Assembly: GCA_964646415.1 (NCBI GenBank)
Contig: CAZYEL010000014.1
Coordinates: forward strand, 1-32,320
DNA from: VGJV01 sp964646415
GTDB taxonomy: Bacteria; Patescibacteriota; Minisyncoccia; UBA6257; 2-01-FULL-56-20
Reading direction: 5' to 3'
Length of the DNA: 32,320 nucleotides
Shown here: positions 1-11,238 of the stretch, piece by piece
Numbering within the stretch: position 1 is the stretch's first letter
Layout of the letters: each line of letters opens with the position of its first letter
Position numbers and translations under genes: made by a program
Notes under the pieces: generated by a model
Told to the model about the DNA's origin: nothing
What the model saw: only the letters and a program-made list of their open reading frames with translations
Databases searched by the model: none

Positions 1-200
1 AACCCCGCTCGCAAAAGTCGCCGAAGTGTTTCCAAGGTCATGGGGATGAGAAGTGCTGGTGGCTGGGGAAGGGTTTCACCTAAATAACCTTTTTGAACTT
101 AAAAAGTAAGATGCTAATCCCACCAAAACAACAATGATAACAATAAAATTACTTCGTAATTTTATCACGGGCCACTCTAAAAACTAACTCCTCGTATCAC
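1..200. other. Left edge without a recognisable gene; AT-rich hairpin at 143-165
   Basis: All three plus frames hit stops before about position 90. A 3' end of a gene entering from outside the window is possible, but I cannot tell which frame would be real. An AT-rich stem (10-bp arms 143-152 and 156-165, 3-nt loop) lies here. It lacks a T-run and is not a clear terminator. Confidence 0.4.
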
Positions 201-244
201 ATGGTCGCCTTGGCGGCGCCACGTGAACTCGAAGAGTTTTTACG

Positions 245-332
245 TGGTGCGCAGGGAGGGATTCGAACCCCCGTAGCCCGAAAGGGCGCGACGTTTACAG
301 CGTCGTGTATTTGGCCGCTCTACCACCTGCGC
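245..332 (-). tRNA. tRNA-Tyr (anticodon GTA), CCA encoded
   Basis: Read on the minus strand, a 7-bp acceptor stem (GCGCAGG with CCTGCGC), a D-arm, an anticodon stem CGACG/CGTCG with loop CTGTAAA, a long variable arm (class II, CCCTTTCGGG hairpin) and a T-arm with GTTCGAATC are all present. The anticodon GTA is at plus positions 296-298. The long variable arm is normal for bacterial tRNA-Tyr. The discriminator is A, followed by an encoded CCA (245-247). Confidence 0.95.
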
Positions 333-439
333 ATGCGCTTCGCTAAACGATGCCAATATGCGAATGGTACTAATTATACCAATAGTACGAATCGAACATT
401 GACGAAAACTCTCCTTTCCAAAGAACTGCTTCTATGAGG

Positions 440-482
440 TCCCGCTGTCCGCCATCCGCTAACTAGCGGAGGCGGAGCGGGA
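440..482. repeat. GC-rich imperfect palindrome
   Basis: The inverted repeat runs from TCCCGCTGTCCGCC to GGCGGAGCGGGA around a short AAC centre, with one small internal mismatch. It lies between tRNA-Tyr and the 3' end of the 506-883 gene. Neither side has a T-run, so it fits the short palindromic repeats seen elsewhere in this window better than an intrinsic terminator. It could still end transcription or stabilise the 3' end of the minus-strand gene. Confidence 0.6.
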
Positions 483-505
483 TTGTATAGACGAGCGTAT
501 GCATA

Positions 506-883
506 TTATTTGCCCTTTTTCCGTTTACTCTCATCTTCATTCTCATTCTTAGCTTTCGCTTCGTCCCCCTCTTTATCCCCCATCATCTCCTTGAAGTCAA
601 GCGGCTGCTTATTCGCGCTGCTCCCGGACTTGAATTTCTTGAGAGACTCCGAAATCAGGTTATCGAACTTGAGGATAACCACCCGCAATTTTCTCAAGAA
701 CTTTCCCGCAAAACTATTGAATGCGCCATCGAGCTTTTCGGGAACCTCGGAAGTAATCCACCGCTCGATGAACCACTTCGGCTCCGTTTCGCGCTCCCCC
801 ACGCGCGGCAATGAATGGGCGATGAGGAAGAGCACCACCCCCACACTCACCATCGCAATGTTTGCAAGCACAAACTCTAACAT
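506..883 (-). CDS. Small membrane-anchored protein of unknown function (125 aa)
   Basis: I do not recognise a family. The N-terminus (MLEFVLANIAMVSVGVVLFL) is one hydrophobic segment at about residues 1-22. A charged, probably cytoplasmic region follows, and the last 25 residues are almost all Lys, Glu, Asp and Ser, ending KRKKGK. I chose the start at 883 because the longer reading frame (to 931) runs into AT-rich repeat sequence and would place hydrophilic residues before the membrane anchor. The gene stands alone downstream of tsf on the same strand, separated by about 130 bp of repeats. A Lys-rich tail next to a single anchor suggests contact with nucleic acid or lipid head groups, but this is inference. 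Confidence 0.6.
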   Translation of the reverse strand: MLEFVLANIAMVSVGVVLFLIAHSLPRVGERETEPKWFIERWITSEVPEKLDGAFNSFAGKFLRKLRVVILKFDNLISESLKKFKSGSSANKQPLDFKEMMGDKEGDEAKAKNENEDESKRKKGK

Positions 884-1010
884 TGCAATGAATTTCCAAA
901 TTCCAATTTCCAAATTCCAAACAAACCCCAATCTCCAAATCTAAAAGAGTGTGCGTTGCTTATTTGAGATTTGAACATTGTTTGTAATTTGGTGCTTGTG
1001 ATTTGGGATT
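884..1010. repeat. AT-rich low-complexity intergenic repeat (AATTCCAA / ATTTGGGATTTG units)
   Basis: Between tsf and the next minus-strand gene the sequence consists of degenerate units such as TTTCCAAATTCC and GATTTG/ATTTGG on both sides of a short unique stretch. No gene, terminator or clear promoter was seen. The same kind of degenerate repeat occurs at 12441-12475, 22924-23065 and inside mnmA. Confidence 0.5.
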
Positions 1011-1469
1011 TTACAATTCTATTCTATAGAATTGTTTGACCTGTATATTCTCTCCCACCTTCGCAATCGCTTCGCCAATGATGTCCTTCACGGTCTTCTT
1101 CTCGTCGCGGATATAGGGCTGCGCAAGAAGTTCCGCCACATCCTTCGCTCCCACCGCCGCGAGCTGCATGGCAAGCTCGTGCGCAAGCGCCCGGAAAGGG
1201 TCGGAGCGGACCACGAAGTCCGTCTCCGCGGAAATATTCATAAGCACGCCGATGCGCTCGTTGTGCACATACGCCTGCACCAGTCCCGCACCGGTTTCCC
1301 GTCCCGCGCGCTTTTCCACTTTGGAAAGGCCCCGCTCGCCGATGAGCGCAACCGCCTTTCCGAAATCACCGCCTGCGTCTTTAATCGCGCGATTGCATTC
1401 CATGACACCCGCACCCGTCGCCTCCCTCAATTTTTGAACCGCATCCTTATTCGCGTTATTTGCCTCCAT
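1011..1469 (-). CDS. tsf: Translation elongation factor Ts, short form
   Basis: EF-Ts is the nucleotide-exchange factor that recycles EF-Tu-GDP in the cytoplasm. Residues 8-47 form the N-terminal UBA-like (TS-N) domain, with KLREATGAGVMECNRAIKDA. The core EF-Ts domain carries the signature SAETDFVVRSDPF at about 79-91, whose TDFV contacts the EF-Tu nucleotide-binding side in known structures. At 152 aa the protein is about half of the E. coli protein (283 aa) and has a single core subdomain, as in other reduced genomes. The start codon lies inside the 3' end of rpsB (14-bp overlap), the usual rpsB-tsf order, so translational coupling and transcription from the rpsB promoter are likely. Confidence 0.95.
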   Translation of the reverse strand: MEANNANKDAVQKLREATGAGVMECNRAIKDAGGDFGKAVALIGERGLSKVEKRAGRETGAGLVQAYVHNERIGVLMNISAETDFVVRSDPFRALAHELAMQLAAVGAKDVAELLAQPYIRDEKKTVKDIIGEAIAKVGENIQVKQFYRIEL

Positions 1470-2235
1470 TCGCGTTATTGGCGATTACTCCTTCGGTAGA
1501 TTGTACCGCACTCCGTCCTTCCGCGACAACACCCTGAATTTTCCCCAGGAACCACTCGACACTCTTCCGCGACTTGGCATTCCCCGGCACCGTGCACGTG
1601 GTCGATTCGGGATTTGCGTCCGTATCCGCAAACGCCACTACGGGAATCTTGAGCTGGCGCGCTTCGCGAATCGCCGTTTCGTGCATCACCGGGTCAATCA
1701 CGATGAGCGCGTCAGGGAGACGCGGAAGCTCCTCGAGTCCCGCCATAAGCTCGGCCAATCGCGCAAGTTCGCGCTCGATTCCGAGACGTTCCTTTTTCGT
1801 GTATTTATCGAAAACTCCCGTTGCAAGCCCGGTGCGAATCCGCTTCATGTATTCCACCCTCTGGGCAATAATCTTGAAATTGGTAAGTGTCCCGCCCACC
1901 CATCGGTTCACCACGTATGGCAACTTGAATGCCGCAGCGATTGCAAGAATCGCGTCCTGTGCCGCCGGCTGGGTACCGATAAACAAGAAAAGGCCTCCCG
2001 TTTTCGCCTTTTCCTTCAAGAAATCCACCGCGCGCGAAAGCTCCTCGGCCGTCTTCGCAAGGTTGATAATCTCAATGCCGCCGCGGTTCGCCAAAACCCA
2101 CGCCTTCATGCGCGGATGCGTCTTGCTTTTCTTCCTTCCGTAGAACACCCCCGCTTCAACCATTTCTCGCGTCGCTGCATCAAGCTCCGTGGCGGAATTC
2201 GGTTGCGGGTACAATGATTTTGTTTCTTCTGTCAT
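1456..2235 (-). CDS. rpsB: 30S ribosomal protein S2
   Basis: S2 is a late-assembling small-subunit protein on the solvent side of the 30S head/platform junction. The 259-aa product has the family signatures FIGTQPAAQDAI (about 85-96), RWVGGTLTNFKII (about 111-123) and PDALIVIDPVMHETAIREA (about 174-192), plus the VAFADTDANP segment. Length is typical for the family. It is the first gene of an rpsB-tsf operon. A strong promoter at 2247-2275 lies directly upstream, its -10 box only 11 nt before the ATG, so the mRNA probably has almost no 5' leader and no Shine-Dalgarno site. Confidence 0.96.
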   Translation of the reverse strand: MTEETKSLYPQPNSATELDAATREMVEAGVFYGRKKSKTHPRMKAWVLANRGGIEIINLAKTAEELSRAVDFLKEKAKTGGLFLFIGTQPAAQDAILAIAAAFKLPYVVNRWVGGTLTNFKIIAQRVEYMKRIRTGLATGVFDKYTKKERLGIERELARLAELMAGLEELPRLPDALIVIDPVMHETAIREARQLKIPVVAFADTDANPESTTCTVPGNAKSRKSVEWFLGKIQGVVAEGRSAVQSTEGVIANNANGGK

Positions 2236-2246
2236 GACGGGATTGA

Positions 2247-2275
2247 ATTATACGCGAGAAGGCGGCGAAGGTCAA
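2247..2275 (-). promoter_or_regulatory. rpsB-tsf promoter
   Basis: On the minus strand, TTGACC, a 17-bp spacer and a perfect TATAAT are present. The -10 box (2247-2252) ends 11 nt before the rpsB ATG, which places the predicted start site about 4 nt upstream of the codon. Confidence 0.85.
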
Positions 2276-2312
2276 CTAACGAAACGCAGGGCGGATGCAA
2301 AATCTCAAACTG

Positions 2313-5300
2313 TTACTGCGCCGCAACCACGGTGATCGGGTCAGAGAATGAAACGAGCGTTCCGCCGGCTCCTTTCCACTCGGCCGCTACGTAATACGTA
2401 CCAGTAGGAAACGCGCCGATATTATTTCCCATTTGTTGTTTGAGCGGATACCTCAATTTACCGTTAGCTCCTCCGATGGACCCCCGAAACGACGCTCCGG
2501 TTTTCCAGTCAGCTCCATTGGTTTTTGTAATGTAGAATCCGAGTGTGCCGCCAGCGGTTGACGGGTCGAATACCTCGGCGGAAAATTCAAGCAATGTTTT
2601 CTGTTTGACGGTCCGGTTAGCAGAAAGATTGGGCAGTGAGACGGTCATTTTTCGATCGGTCGGGGTCGCTTGGCAAGTGTTTGTAAGAGTCGCCGCTTCC
2701 AATCCCTCGAGATCGGTCGTGATGGAACAAGCACCGTCCGCGCTCGGCCCGAATACTTCTCCAACACTTCCTTGGATTTCAAAATACACTTTGCCGCCGG
2801 CCGCTACCTTGATACCTGATTTTGCGTAGTAAGTCGGAATGAAAGAGAACGCTTCGCCTTTCTGCTCGGCGTTCATGACACCCGCATAGCCCCTTCGGAT
2901 CGAAGGATTCGCCGGCGCTTTGGTTTCCAAGTTGGAATACGCGTACAGCGAGAAGTAAGGGGCATACACGTTTGATGTCGGGTTCACTTTGAATTTAAGT
3001 TTGCTCACATCAATCGTGCCGCCTTTCTCCGAGCTCGCCACAAAGCGGTACAGTACGTTTGATCCTGAAGCCAGTCTCGCCGGAACCGGCACTGCGGAAA
3101 ATTGAATATCGCTACCCGTTGCTGTTATTAGTGATTTCCGGTATTCGTCTCCCGTCATGATCGCGGTTCTAACTTGCTCTATCGTCTGACCGTAGTGCTT
3201 TTCAAAATCGGACGCCGTTACGTCGCGCTTCAAAAGTTCTTTGTAGAGTTTCCCGATGTTAGCTTTCCGTTCGCTGTATTCCGGACTGCTAAGAATGCCA
3301 TTCTTCACACTTTCAAGCGGCCATCCCATCCAGAAATTCAGGCCTTCTGGATCGGCTTCGCGCCCCAGATACTGCTTATACAAAGCTCTGATCTGGTTTT
3401 CTTTTTCTATGGTAGGCGGCACGACATCCAGCGTGTACTCTTTGTAGACAACCTCTTGCCCGATGGTTGCCTCAATCACAAATTGGTGACTGCCGGATTT
3501 TGTCGGGCGCCCCTTAAGGACATAAGAATATCCCTGGCAAGTGCCTGCCGTAGCGCAAGCCGGTATTGATAGCTCGAGAGAAATTCCAGTCGGAAGAGAT
3601 CCTTTTATCACGCTCATTTTCCCGTATGTTTTAACTCCATTTGTCATTAATGCGAGCGATTGATAATAGCTTGATCCGATTTTCGCCACAGGGAGTTTTT
3701 CCGATTCGGGCAGAATTTTGTAAGTTGGCGTGGAGGTACCGACTGTTATGGTGAAGGTTTCGGAATTAGTTCCGCCAGCGCAATATTCGGAAACTGTTAC
3801 GCGAACCGTGTACGTGCCCGGATTTTTCCAAGCGTGGCTCGTTTGATGCGTCCAACCAGCTCCAGTTTGCCTTCGATTGGTGCCGCAAGAAATACCCACC
3901 AAACCTTCTCCCCAATCAATTGACCATGATAGGTCATCATTATCCGCGTCTGTGGCTTCCCATTGAAAAGTCGCAGTCTCGCCCGCTTTAAGATTTGAGG
4001 GCACAGTCGGGGAGATTTTAATTTGGGGAGGAGTGTTTGAAAACGTCGGTGCGATGATAGTAAATGTAGCGGAATTGGTATTAACTCCGCCAATGCAAAC
4101 TTTCCCGCTGTCACATAAAAGCAACGCATACTGGCCGGGGCCTTTATATGCTGACGTTTGTTGGTCCATCCTGAATGTAATTTGGGTACCTTGAGCGATT
4201 GCTACATTCTTCTGCATCGAGACATCCTGGTCGCTCGTGATATATGTATCCACAAGATACGGGGCGGTGTTGCCATCTCCACGACTCACGATCGCCGTTA
4301 TGTCTTCTGTGGGGAGATAGGATGTTTTGGAAAACTGGATATTAAATCCCGGATAACGCACAGGATCTGGCGCGATGGTGAAATAGGAATCACTGCTGTC
4401 AACCAACGTGGGATCGCCTCCAATCCTGCATGACCCGCCTTCTAAACAAACCTCGATTTTATATCGAGTACCCGATACGGGATCAGTGCCAAACGGGTCA
4501 CTCGTAAGAAGATAGGGAAAAACTCTGCTTGCCGATTCTCCTATGAACGTTGAACGATTGGGATTTCCCGCCTTTTCGCCGGTAATATGGTATTCCGTTA
4601 GATAAAACCGCGCATTGCTCTGTATTTTCGAACTATACTGGATGGTAATCGTCTCCCCGATATTGAATATCTCTCCTCCATTGGGACTAAGAACATTAAT
4701 AGAAGGCTGGGAAGAATTAACCGTGAAGGCTGGGGACAATCCTTGAACGCCTGTATTCTCAGTGAAGCGATAAAACACGGCTATTTTGTATAAATTTCCT
4801 CCTCCAATGGGATACGTCATGCCGGGAAGCTTTTCGGGAATGGTCCACGTTGCAGAACCCACATTATTAGCAGTCGCGACGTTACTGTATTGCTGAGTTC
4901 TTGTGTCTCCGATACTAATCTCAATGCTTGCGTTTTCCGGAATATCGGTAGTAATCCATTTGGTCGTAACGGAGTCGCCAACTTGAAAGGATTCTCCTCC
5001 GCTCGGGGAAAGTACGGTAATTGACGGCGTGGAAGTTCGATTAGAAACTTGAACGGTAATAGACGATTGCGCAACGTTGCTCTTATTGTCTGTCACTTTG
5101 AATTTTATCGCGTAAGTTCCGGCTGATGCATAGGTATGCGTAAAGGTGGCGGTCTGTTGCACGGGCGCGGTAGTTGATATGCGGGCATACGGACCGGAAT
5201 CGTTCGCCGGTTCGCCCCAATCAACGGAATAATTAAGTGTTCCATTTTCCGGATCGTTGGCATTGACGGTCCATGTTCCAATCTCGTCGGTTTTTAGGGC

Positions 5301-6125
5301 TGTCGGGCCGGATACGCCATTAACGACCGGCGGAAGATTGGGAGTCCCGACCATTGTCGGCTCCGTTATCAAAAACGGATATTCATTGCTAGTTCCGTTT
5401 ATATTGGAAACTGTAACATTGCATTGGACCGGGTAAGCAATTGTCATCCCGCTTTGAACAGCACGACCAACCACTCTCGTTGTGATTGTTTTATTGTCGG
5501 CTGAAGGAAACCCTGAAGCTGTACCTGTCCCGTATGTTCCGCAGGAAAAACGGATATCATTCGACACATTTGCGAAGTTAGCGCCGGTAATAATTATGTA
5601 ATCGTTGGATGTCGCCGAGCTTGGTGAAATACCGCTGATAGTTACAGGTGCTTGCGTACACCGATATTTCAGATCCATGCGCCAGCGAGTCGCCGGACCG
5701 AAATAACCGCTCGCGGGCAAGATGCCTAGTTTGTTTTGAAGTTTGGATACCGCCTCGGCAACATATTCCGTAAAATCCAAATCAGACCCCTGATTGGAAT
5801 CCGGAACAGAAAATCCTTCTCTCGCGAGTATTTTTCTAAGAGCTACAACATCATCACCCGATGATCCAATGGTTAAATTTCTCGTAAAAGAAGCAGTGCA
5901 AAACTGACTTGTATCTGATCCTCCACCTCCTCCGTCACCCCCGTTTCCACTACCCCCGCCGCCAGATACCGTTCCACCCCCCTGCGCCACAATCTGGGCC
6001 TGTAAAACAGCTATTTGCTGTACGAGGGAATTGATTAGCGCCTGCAATTCTTCGACGGTTGCCGCAGAGGATACAGAGGGCATCAAAATGCCCACAAGCA
6101 ATGCGAGAACTATGATTTTTTTCAT
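2313..6125 (-). CDS. Giant secreted surface protein with peptidoglycan-binding, PKD/Ig-like and DUF4214 domains
   Basis: This 1270-aa protein is probably exported and wall- or surface-associated. Residues 1-21 are a Sec signal peptide (MKKIIVLALL, cleavage near SSAA-T). A short coiled coil follows (23-47), then a Gly/Ser linker (48-70). Residues 80-156 look like a peptidoglycan-binding_1 fold (GSSGDDVVALRKIL ... YFGPATRWRM). Residues 161-253 resemble an IPT/TIG domain, 263-361 a PKD domain, 367-470 and 473-585 two repeats opening with LSPxGGExF, 700-796 a second PKD-like domain and 800-902 an Ig-like domain. Residues 910-1000 match DUF4214 (YLGREADPEGLNFWMGW), and 1005-1270 are a beta-rich C-terminus. 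The Cys are sparse and possibly paired. No membrane anchor or sortase signal is seen, so attachment may rest on the peptidoglycan-binding domain. A role in attachment to host cells is plausible for CPR biology but is inference. Confidence 0.88.
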   Translation of the reverse strand: MKKIIVLALLVGILMPSVSSAATVEELQALINSLVQQIAVLQAQIVAQGGGTVSGGGGSGNGGDGGGGGSDTSQFCTASFTRNLTIGSSGDDVVALRKILAREGFSVPDSNQGSDLDFTEYVAEAVSKLQNKLGILPASGYFGPATRWRMDLKYRCTQAPVTISGISPSSATSNDYIIITGANFANVSNDIRFSCGTYGTGTASGFPSADNKTITTRVVGRAVQSGMTIAYPVQCNVTVSNINGTSNEYPFLITEPTMVGTPNLPPVVNGVSGPTALKTDEIGTWTVNANDPENGTLNYSVDWGEPANDSGPYARISTTAPVQQTATFTHTYASAGTYAIKFKVTDNKSNVAQSSITVQVSNRTSTPSITVLSPSGGESFQVGDSVTTKWITTDIPENASIEISIGDTRTQQYSNVATANNVGSATWTIPEKLPGMTYPIGGGNLYKIAVFYRFTENTGVQGLSPAFTVNSSQPSINVLSPNGGEIFNIGETITIQYSSKIQSNARFYLTEYHITGEKAGNPNRSTFIGESASRVFPYLLTSDPFGTDPVSGTRYKIEVCLEGGSCRIGGDPTLVDSSDSYFTIAPDPVRYPGFNIQFSKTSYLPTEDITAIVSRGDGNTAPYLVDTYITSDQDVSMQKNVAIAQGTQITFRMDQQTSAYKGPGQYALLLCDSGKVCIGGVNTNSATFTIIAPTFSNTPPQIKISPTVPSNLKAGETATFQWEATDADNDDLSWSIDWGEGLVGISCGTNRRQTGAGWTHQTSHAWKNPGTYTVRVTVSEYCAGGTNSETFTITVGTSTPTYKILPESEKLPVAKIGSSYYQSLALMTNGVKTYGKMSVIKGSLPTGISLELSIPACATAGTCQGYSYVLKGRPTKSGSHQFVIEATIGQEVVYKEYTLDVVPPTIEKENQIRALYKQYLGREADPEGLNFWMGWPLESVKNGILSSPEYSERKANIGKLYKELLKRDVTASDFEKHYGQTIEQVRTAIMTGDEYRKSLITATGSDIQFSAVPVPARLASGSNVLYRFVASSEKGGTIDVSKLKFKVNPTSNVYAPYFSLYAYSNLETKAPANPSIRRGYAGVMNAEQKGEAFSFIPTYYAKSGIKVAAGGKVYFEIQGSVGEVFGPSADGACSITTDLEGLEAATLTNTCQATPTDRKMTVSLPNLSANRTVKQKTLLEFSAEVFDPSTAGGTLGFYITKTNGADWKTGASFRGSIGGANGKLRYPLKQQMGNNIGAFPTGTYYVAAEWKGAGGTLVSFSDPITVVAAQ

Positions 6126-6653
6126 AGCTTCGACATTACCATAGAACGGTTAAAAAGTAAAGAGTGTTGTCGTCGCTCATAAAAAAGGCTACCAAAACCT
6201 TATCGAGTAGCTCATAATTCGGCTACCGTGGTCAGATGACCATGGAAACCAAGGAAAATCTGAACATAATTTTCATTGGCGCGCGGGTGCGTCGTTTCCT
6301 TAGATAGAAGCGCAACTCGCCGCTCCGCGCGTTGGCAGGAAACAAGAGCGTAGTAACGAATGCATTTTCCGTTCCGCCCAAACGATGCCGGCTGGTAAAA
6401 AGCTTCATAATTGAATCACCTCACGGGCATATACGCCGCAGGGATACGATGCCAACGCTCATGGAGAAGAATATCCAAATCGGCTCCACATATTCCTTCG
6501 AAATTTTTGCTTCGTTTCGCTTTGAATTGTGTAGAAAATTTACCAAAAGAGAATTTCGTAATTCACAGTGATCAGCCAGTGAACTGACGAGTTCAAACTC
6601 TTAATCTTTTGCACAGGTTGCATATTGGTTCAAAAACTTTAGAATTAAATCAT
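6126..6653. other. Intergenic region between divergent genes; one weak small ORF
   Basis: No convincing gene was found in this 0.5-kb stretch. A 58-codon minus-strand frame (6232-6408) begins MKLFTSRHRLGGTENAF behind a GAGG that could act as a ribosome site. It is Arg-rich, has no recognised family and may be chance. A longer plus-strand frame at 6332-6571 has no ribosome site or recognisable sequence. Confidence 0.3.
6618..6645 (+). promoter_or_regulatory. Promoter of the 6654-7325 gene
   Basis: TTGCAT, a 16-bp spacer and TAGAAT are present. The -10 box ends 8 nt before the ATG at 6654, so the transcript would start at or next to the start codon. This supports the internal ATG over the longer frame starting at 6609. 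Confidence 0.6.
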
Positions 6654-7325
6654 ATGGAAAACACTGCTCCGTTATACACAGGAAAAAATATAGCATTTTT
6701 GGCGGCCATATTAGTTGTCGTAATACTCGCATTGATTGGAATTGGACCTTATTACAAAACGGCGGATCTTAATAAGAAACTTGAGCTTGCAGGCATTGTA
6801 AATCAACCGCTGGACTTTTCTGAAATTGGAACTTCTACCATCCAAGTACAAGCCGGCGAAGAACCGCAACTCAAGCTTGTTTATGAAGAACCGGGAAAGC
6901 TGGCTCTTACAAGGACGCTCTCAATAGATTCATCAAGCGTATGCCAAGCTGAAACAGGAGATACTTTTCCGTGTGCCACGATGGAATCTCAATACGACAA
7001 ACTTTTCCACAGAAAGCGCATGCTAGCCGAAGGAATCATGCAGAGCGATGGCAACGTGCTCGCGCGAAGAATACGAGTGCTCAAACCAAATGAATCCAAC
7101 CCCGAAAAAAATATCGGAGATTTAGTTGTGCCTTGGCAAAAAGCGGTGGAATTTGTGGAACAATGCGAAGTTAAATCCATAGTCCAAAAAAACACCTTGG
7201 ATTTCTATCTCAATCTAAAAAATGGCATCGCTGTCCGATCGGTGGGGCCGGCGATGGACGAAATTCAAATTGAAACCGTAATAGCGGAACCGGATTGCGG
7301 ACCCGTCCCAATTACTTGGGAATAA
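6654..7325 (+). CDS. Membrane-anchored extracytoplasmic protein of unknown function (223 aa)
   Basis: Residues 11-33 (IAFLAAILVVVILALIGIGP) form one membrane segment near the N-terminus, and the rest is soluble and probably outside. Residues 160-223 contain WQKAVEFVEQCEVKSIVQKN followed by a DGR-like strand (LNLKNGIAVRSVGP), an acidic DEI element and a CGPVPI end. As I remember it, this pattern of a 'V-K-x-[IV]-x-Q' strand and a late Cys-Gly is common in small secreted CPR proteins, but I cannot name the family. Four Cys (two near 100-110, one in the EQCEV motif, one near the end) could form disulfides. I chose the start at 6654 over 6609 because the promoter box ends 8 nt upstream and the extra residues are not hydrophobic. 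It is convergent with the VKOR remnant and mnmA. Confidence 0.7.
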   Translation: MENTAPLYTGKNIAFLAAILVVVILALIGIGPYYKTADLNKKLELAGIVNQPLDFSEIGTSTIQVQAGEEPQLKLVYEEPGKLALTRTLSIDSSSVCQAETGDTFPCATMESQYDKLFHRKRMLAEGIMQSDGNVLARRIRVLKPNESNPEKNIGDLVVPWQKAVEFVEQCEVKSIVQKNTLDFYLNLKNGIAVRSVGPAMDEIQIETVIAEPDCGPVPITWE

Positions 7326-7449
7326 CAAAAACAGGCAATATAAAAATCAATAGCGTAAGGATTGCGGAAACCGTACCGTACGAACAAACAGCTCCAATAG
7401 CAAAGATCTGCAAATATACAAGAAACCCGCTAATTATCAATCCGCTTAC
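7312..7449 (-). pseudogene. C-terminal remnant of a vitamin K epoxide reductase (VKOR) family protein
   Basis: Directly behind mnmA, in another minus-strand frame, about 45 codons read SGLIISGFLVYLQIFAIGAV, then CSYGTVSAILTLLIFIL, and end at a TAA (7312-7314). This matches the last two membrane helices of VKOR-type thiol oxidoreductases, where the pattern Y-L-Q-x-F-x-I-G-A-x-C-x-x-C is the active site. Here the second Cys is Gly, and the upstream part of the domain is absent: the frame runs into the 3' end of mnmA as Gly-rich nonsense. There is no start codon of its own. I read it as a decayed, 5'-truncated gene. Its stop overlaps the end of the convergent 6654-7325 gene. Confidence 0.65.
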
Positions 7450-8637
7450 ATAATTACCCCTCCCCCCAAAAGCTCTCCCCGCCGCGAGTAAAATACCGCC
7501 GACTGCCCTTCCGCGACGAACTTCTGTGGGGCAACGAACATCAACGAATAATGAATCTGTTTCGAATTTGCGAATGGAACTTTCCGCATTCGTTTATTCG
7601 CAAAATATTCGTTATTTGCTGATACGCGCAAGTATGCGCGCGCAAGCGGCTGGCGGTAACGCACCCGGGCGTACACGGGGAACTTTAAGCTTCGAGCTTT
7701 AAGCTTTAAGAGAGGAACTAGAAAATTCATATCGGTAAGCAATACTTCCTTTTTATAAAGTGCGAGATTATCCGGCCCTTCCGCCACGGTAAGAGTATTT
7801 TTTTTCATATCTTTCCCTGCCACATAGAACGGCAGAGTTGTCGCACCCCCCTTCATTCTCGATTCTCTATTCTTTATTCCGAGCGCCAACCCGTGCCTCT
7901 GCCCTATGGTGTAGAACGCCGCCCCGTCATGCTCTCCCACAGGCATGCCGGACACCGTCACCACCTTCCCCTTTCTGCTGCGGATGCGCTCTTTCAGAAA
8001 ATCCTTGAGCGAGAATTTGCCGAGGAAACAAATTCCCTGCGAATCTTTCTTTTCCGCCGTGGAAAGCTTCGCGCGCCTCGCAATCGTGCGCACCTCGGGT
8101 TTCAGATAATCGCCGATGGGGAAAAGGCAGTGCCGCAACTGCTCCTGCGTGAGTGTCCAAAGAAAGTAGCTTTGGTCCTTGTTCTCATCGCGAGCGGCAA
8201 ATAGCAAATAGCGAGTGGCGAGTGGCGCATCGCTCTTTGCTATTCGCTCTTTGCTGTTCGCTATTCGCACATAATGTCCCGTCGCCACGTAATCCGCCCC
8301 ATGCGCAAGGGCGCGCGCGAGAAACAAGCCGAACTTTATCTCTTTATTGCACATCACGTCCGGATTCGGCGTGATGCCGTGCGCATATCCCTTTACCATA
8401 TATTCCACCACCCGCCGCTTGTACTCCTTTTCAAAATCCCATACATACAATGGAATGCTGAGCCGTCCCGCCACGCGGCGCGCGTCTTCCGCATCCCTTT
8501 CGGCGCACCCGTCGATGTTGTAGCACCGCATAAAGACCCCCGTCACGTCATACCCCTCGCGCTTCATCAATAACGCCGCGACGCTCGAATCCACGCCCCC
8601 GGACATTGCCACAAATACGCGCTTCGACTTTTGAGTA

Positions 8638-8651
<14 letters not shown>
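7446..8651 (-). CDS. mnmA: tRNA-specific 2-thiouridylase MnmA
   Basis: MnmA activates U34 of tRNA-Lys, tRNA-Glu and tRNA-Gln with ATP and inserts sulfur to give s2U34. The PP-loop SGGVDSS is at residues 17-23. The catalytic pair is Cys101 (NPDVMCNKEIKFG) and Cys208 (DSQGICFLG). The D-x-x-x-QS-YFLW segment follows at about 156-164, and the family-typical end ELLGGGVI is intact. With 401 aa it is longer than usual (about 360-370). The excess sits in low-complexity blocks: residues 131-152 (ANSKERIAKSDAPLATRYLL), about 259-267 (IKNRESRMK), a LKLKARSLKF stretch and an NNEYFANKRMRKVPFANSK stretch. The start at 8651 (ATG) is preferred over an upstream TTG. It overlaps the ATPase gene by 14 bp and is probably co-transcribed with it. 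Confidence 0.93.
8200..8269. repeat. Simple repeat (GCGAATAGC / GCAAAGAGC units) inside mnmA
   Basis: About 70 bp of degenerate 9-10-bp units (GCAAATAGC, GCGAGTGGC, GCTCTTTGCTATTCGC) lie in frame in mnmA and encode residues 131-152. The block sits just after the conserved ATGHYVRI motif and before DENKDQS, where other MnmA proteins have a shorter loop. Confidence 0.7.

Positions 8652-11238
<2,587 letters not shown>

Noticed and set aside
1501..2217. Long plus-strand frame opposite rpsB
   Set aside because: Antisense shadow of a ribosomal protein gene, no recognisable product.
6332..6571. 79-codon plus-strand frame as a gene
   Set aside because: No promoter box or ribosome site near the ATG, no hydrophobic or domain pattern, and a competing minus-strand frame in the same place.
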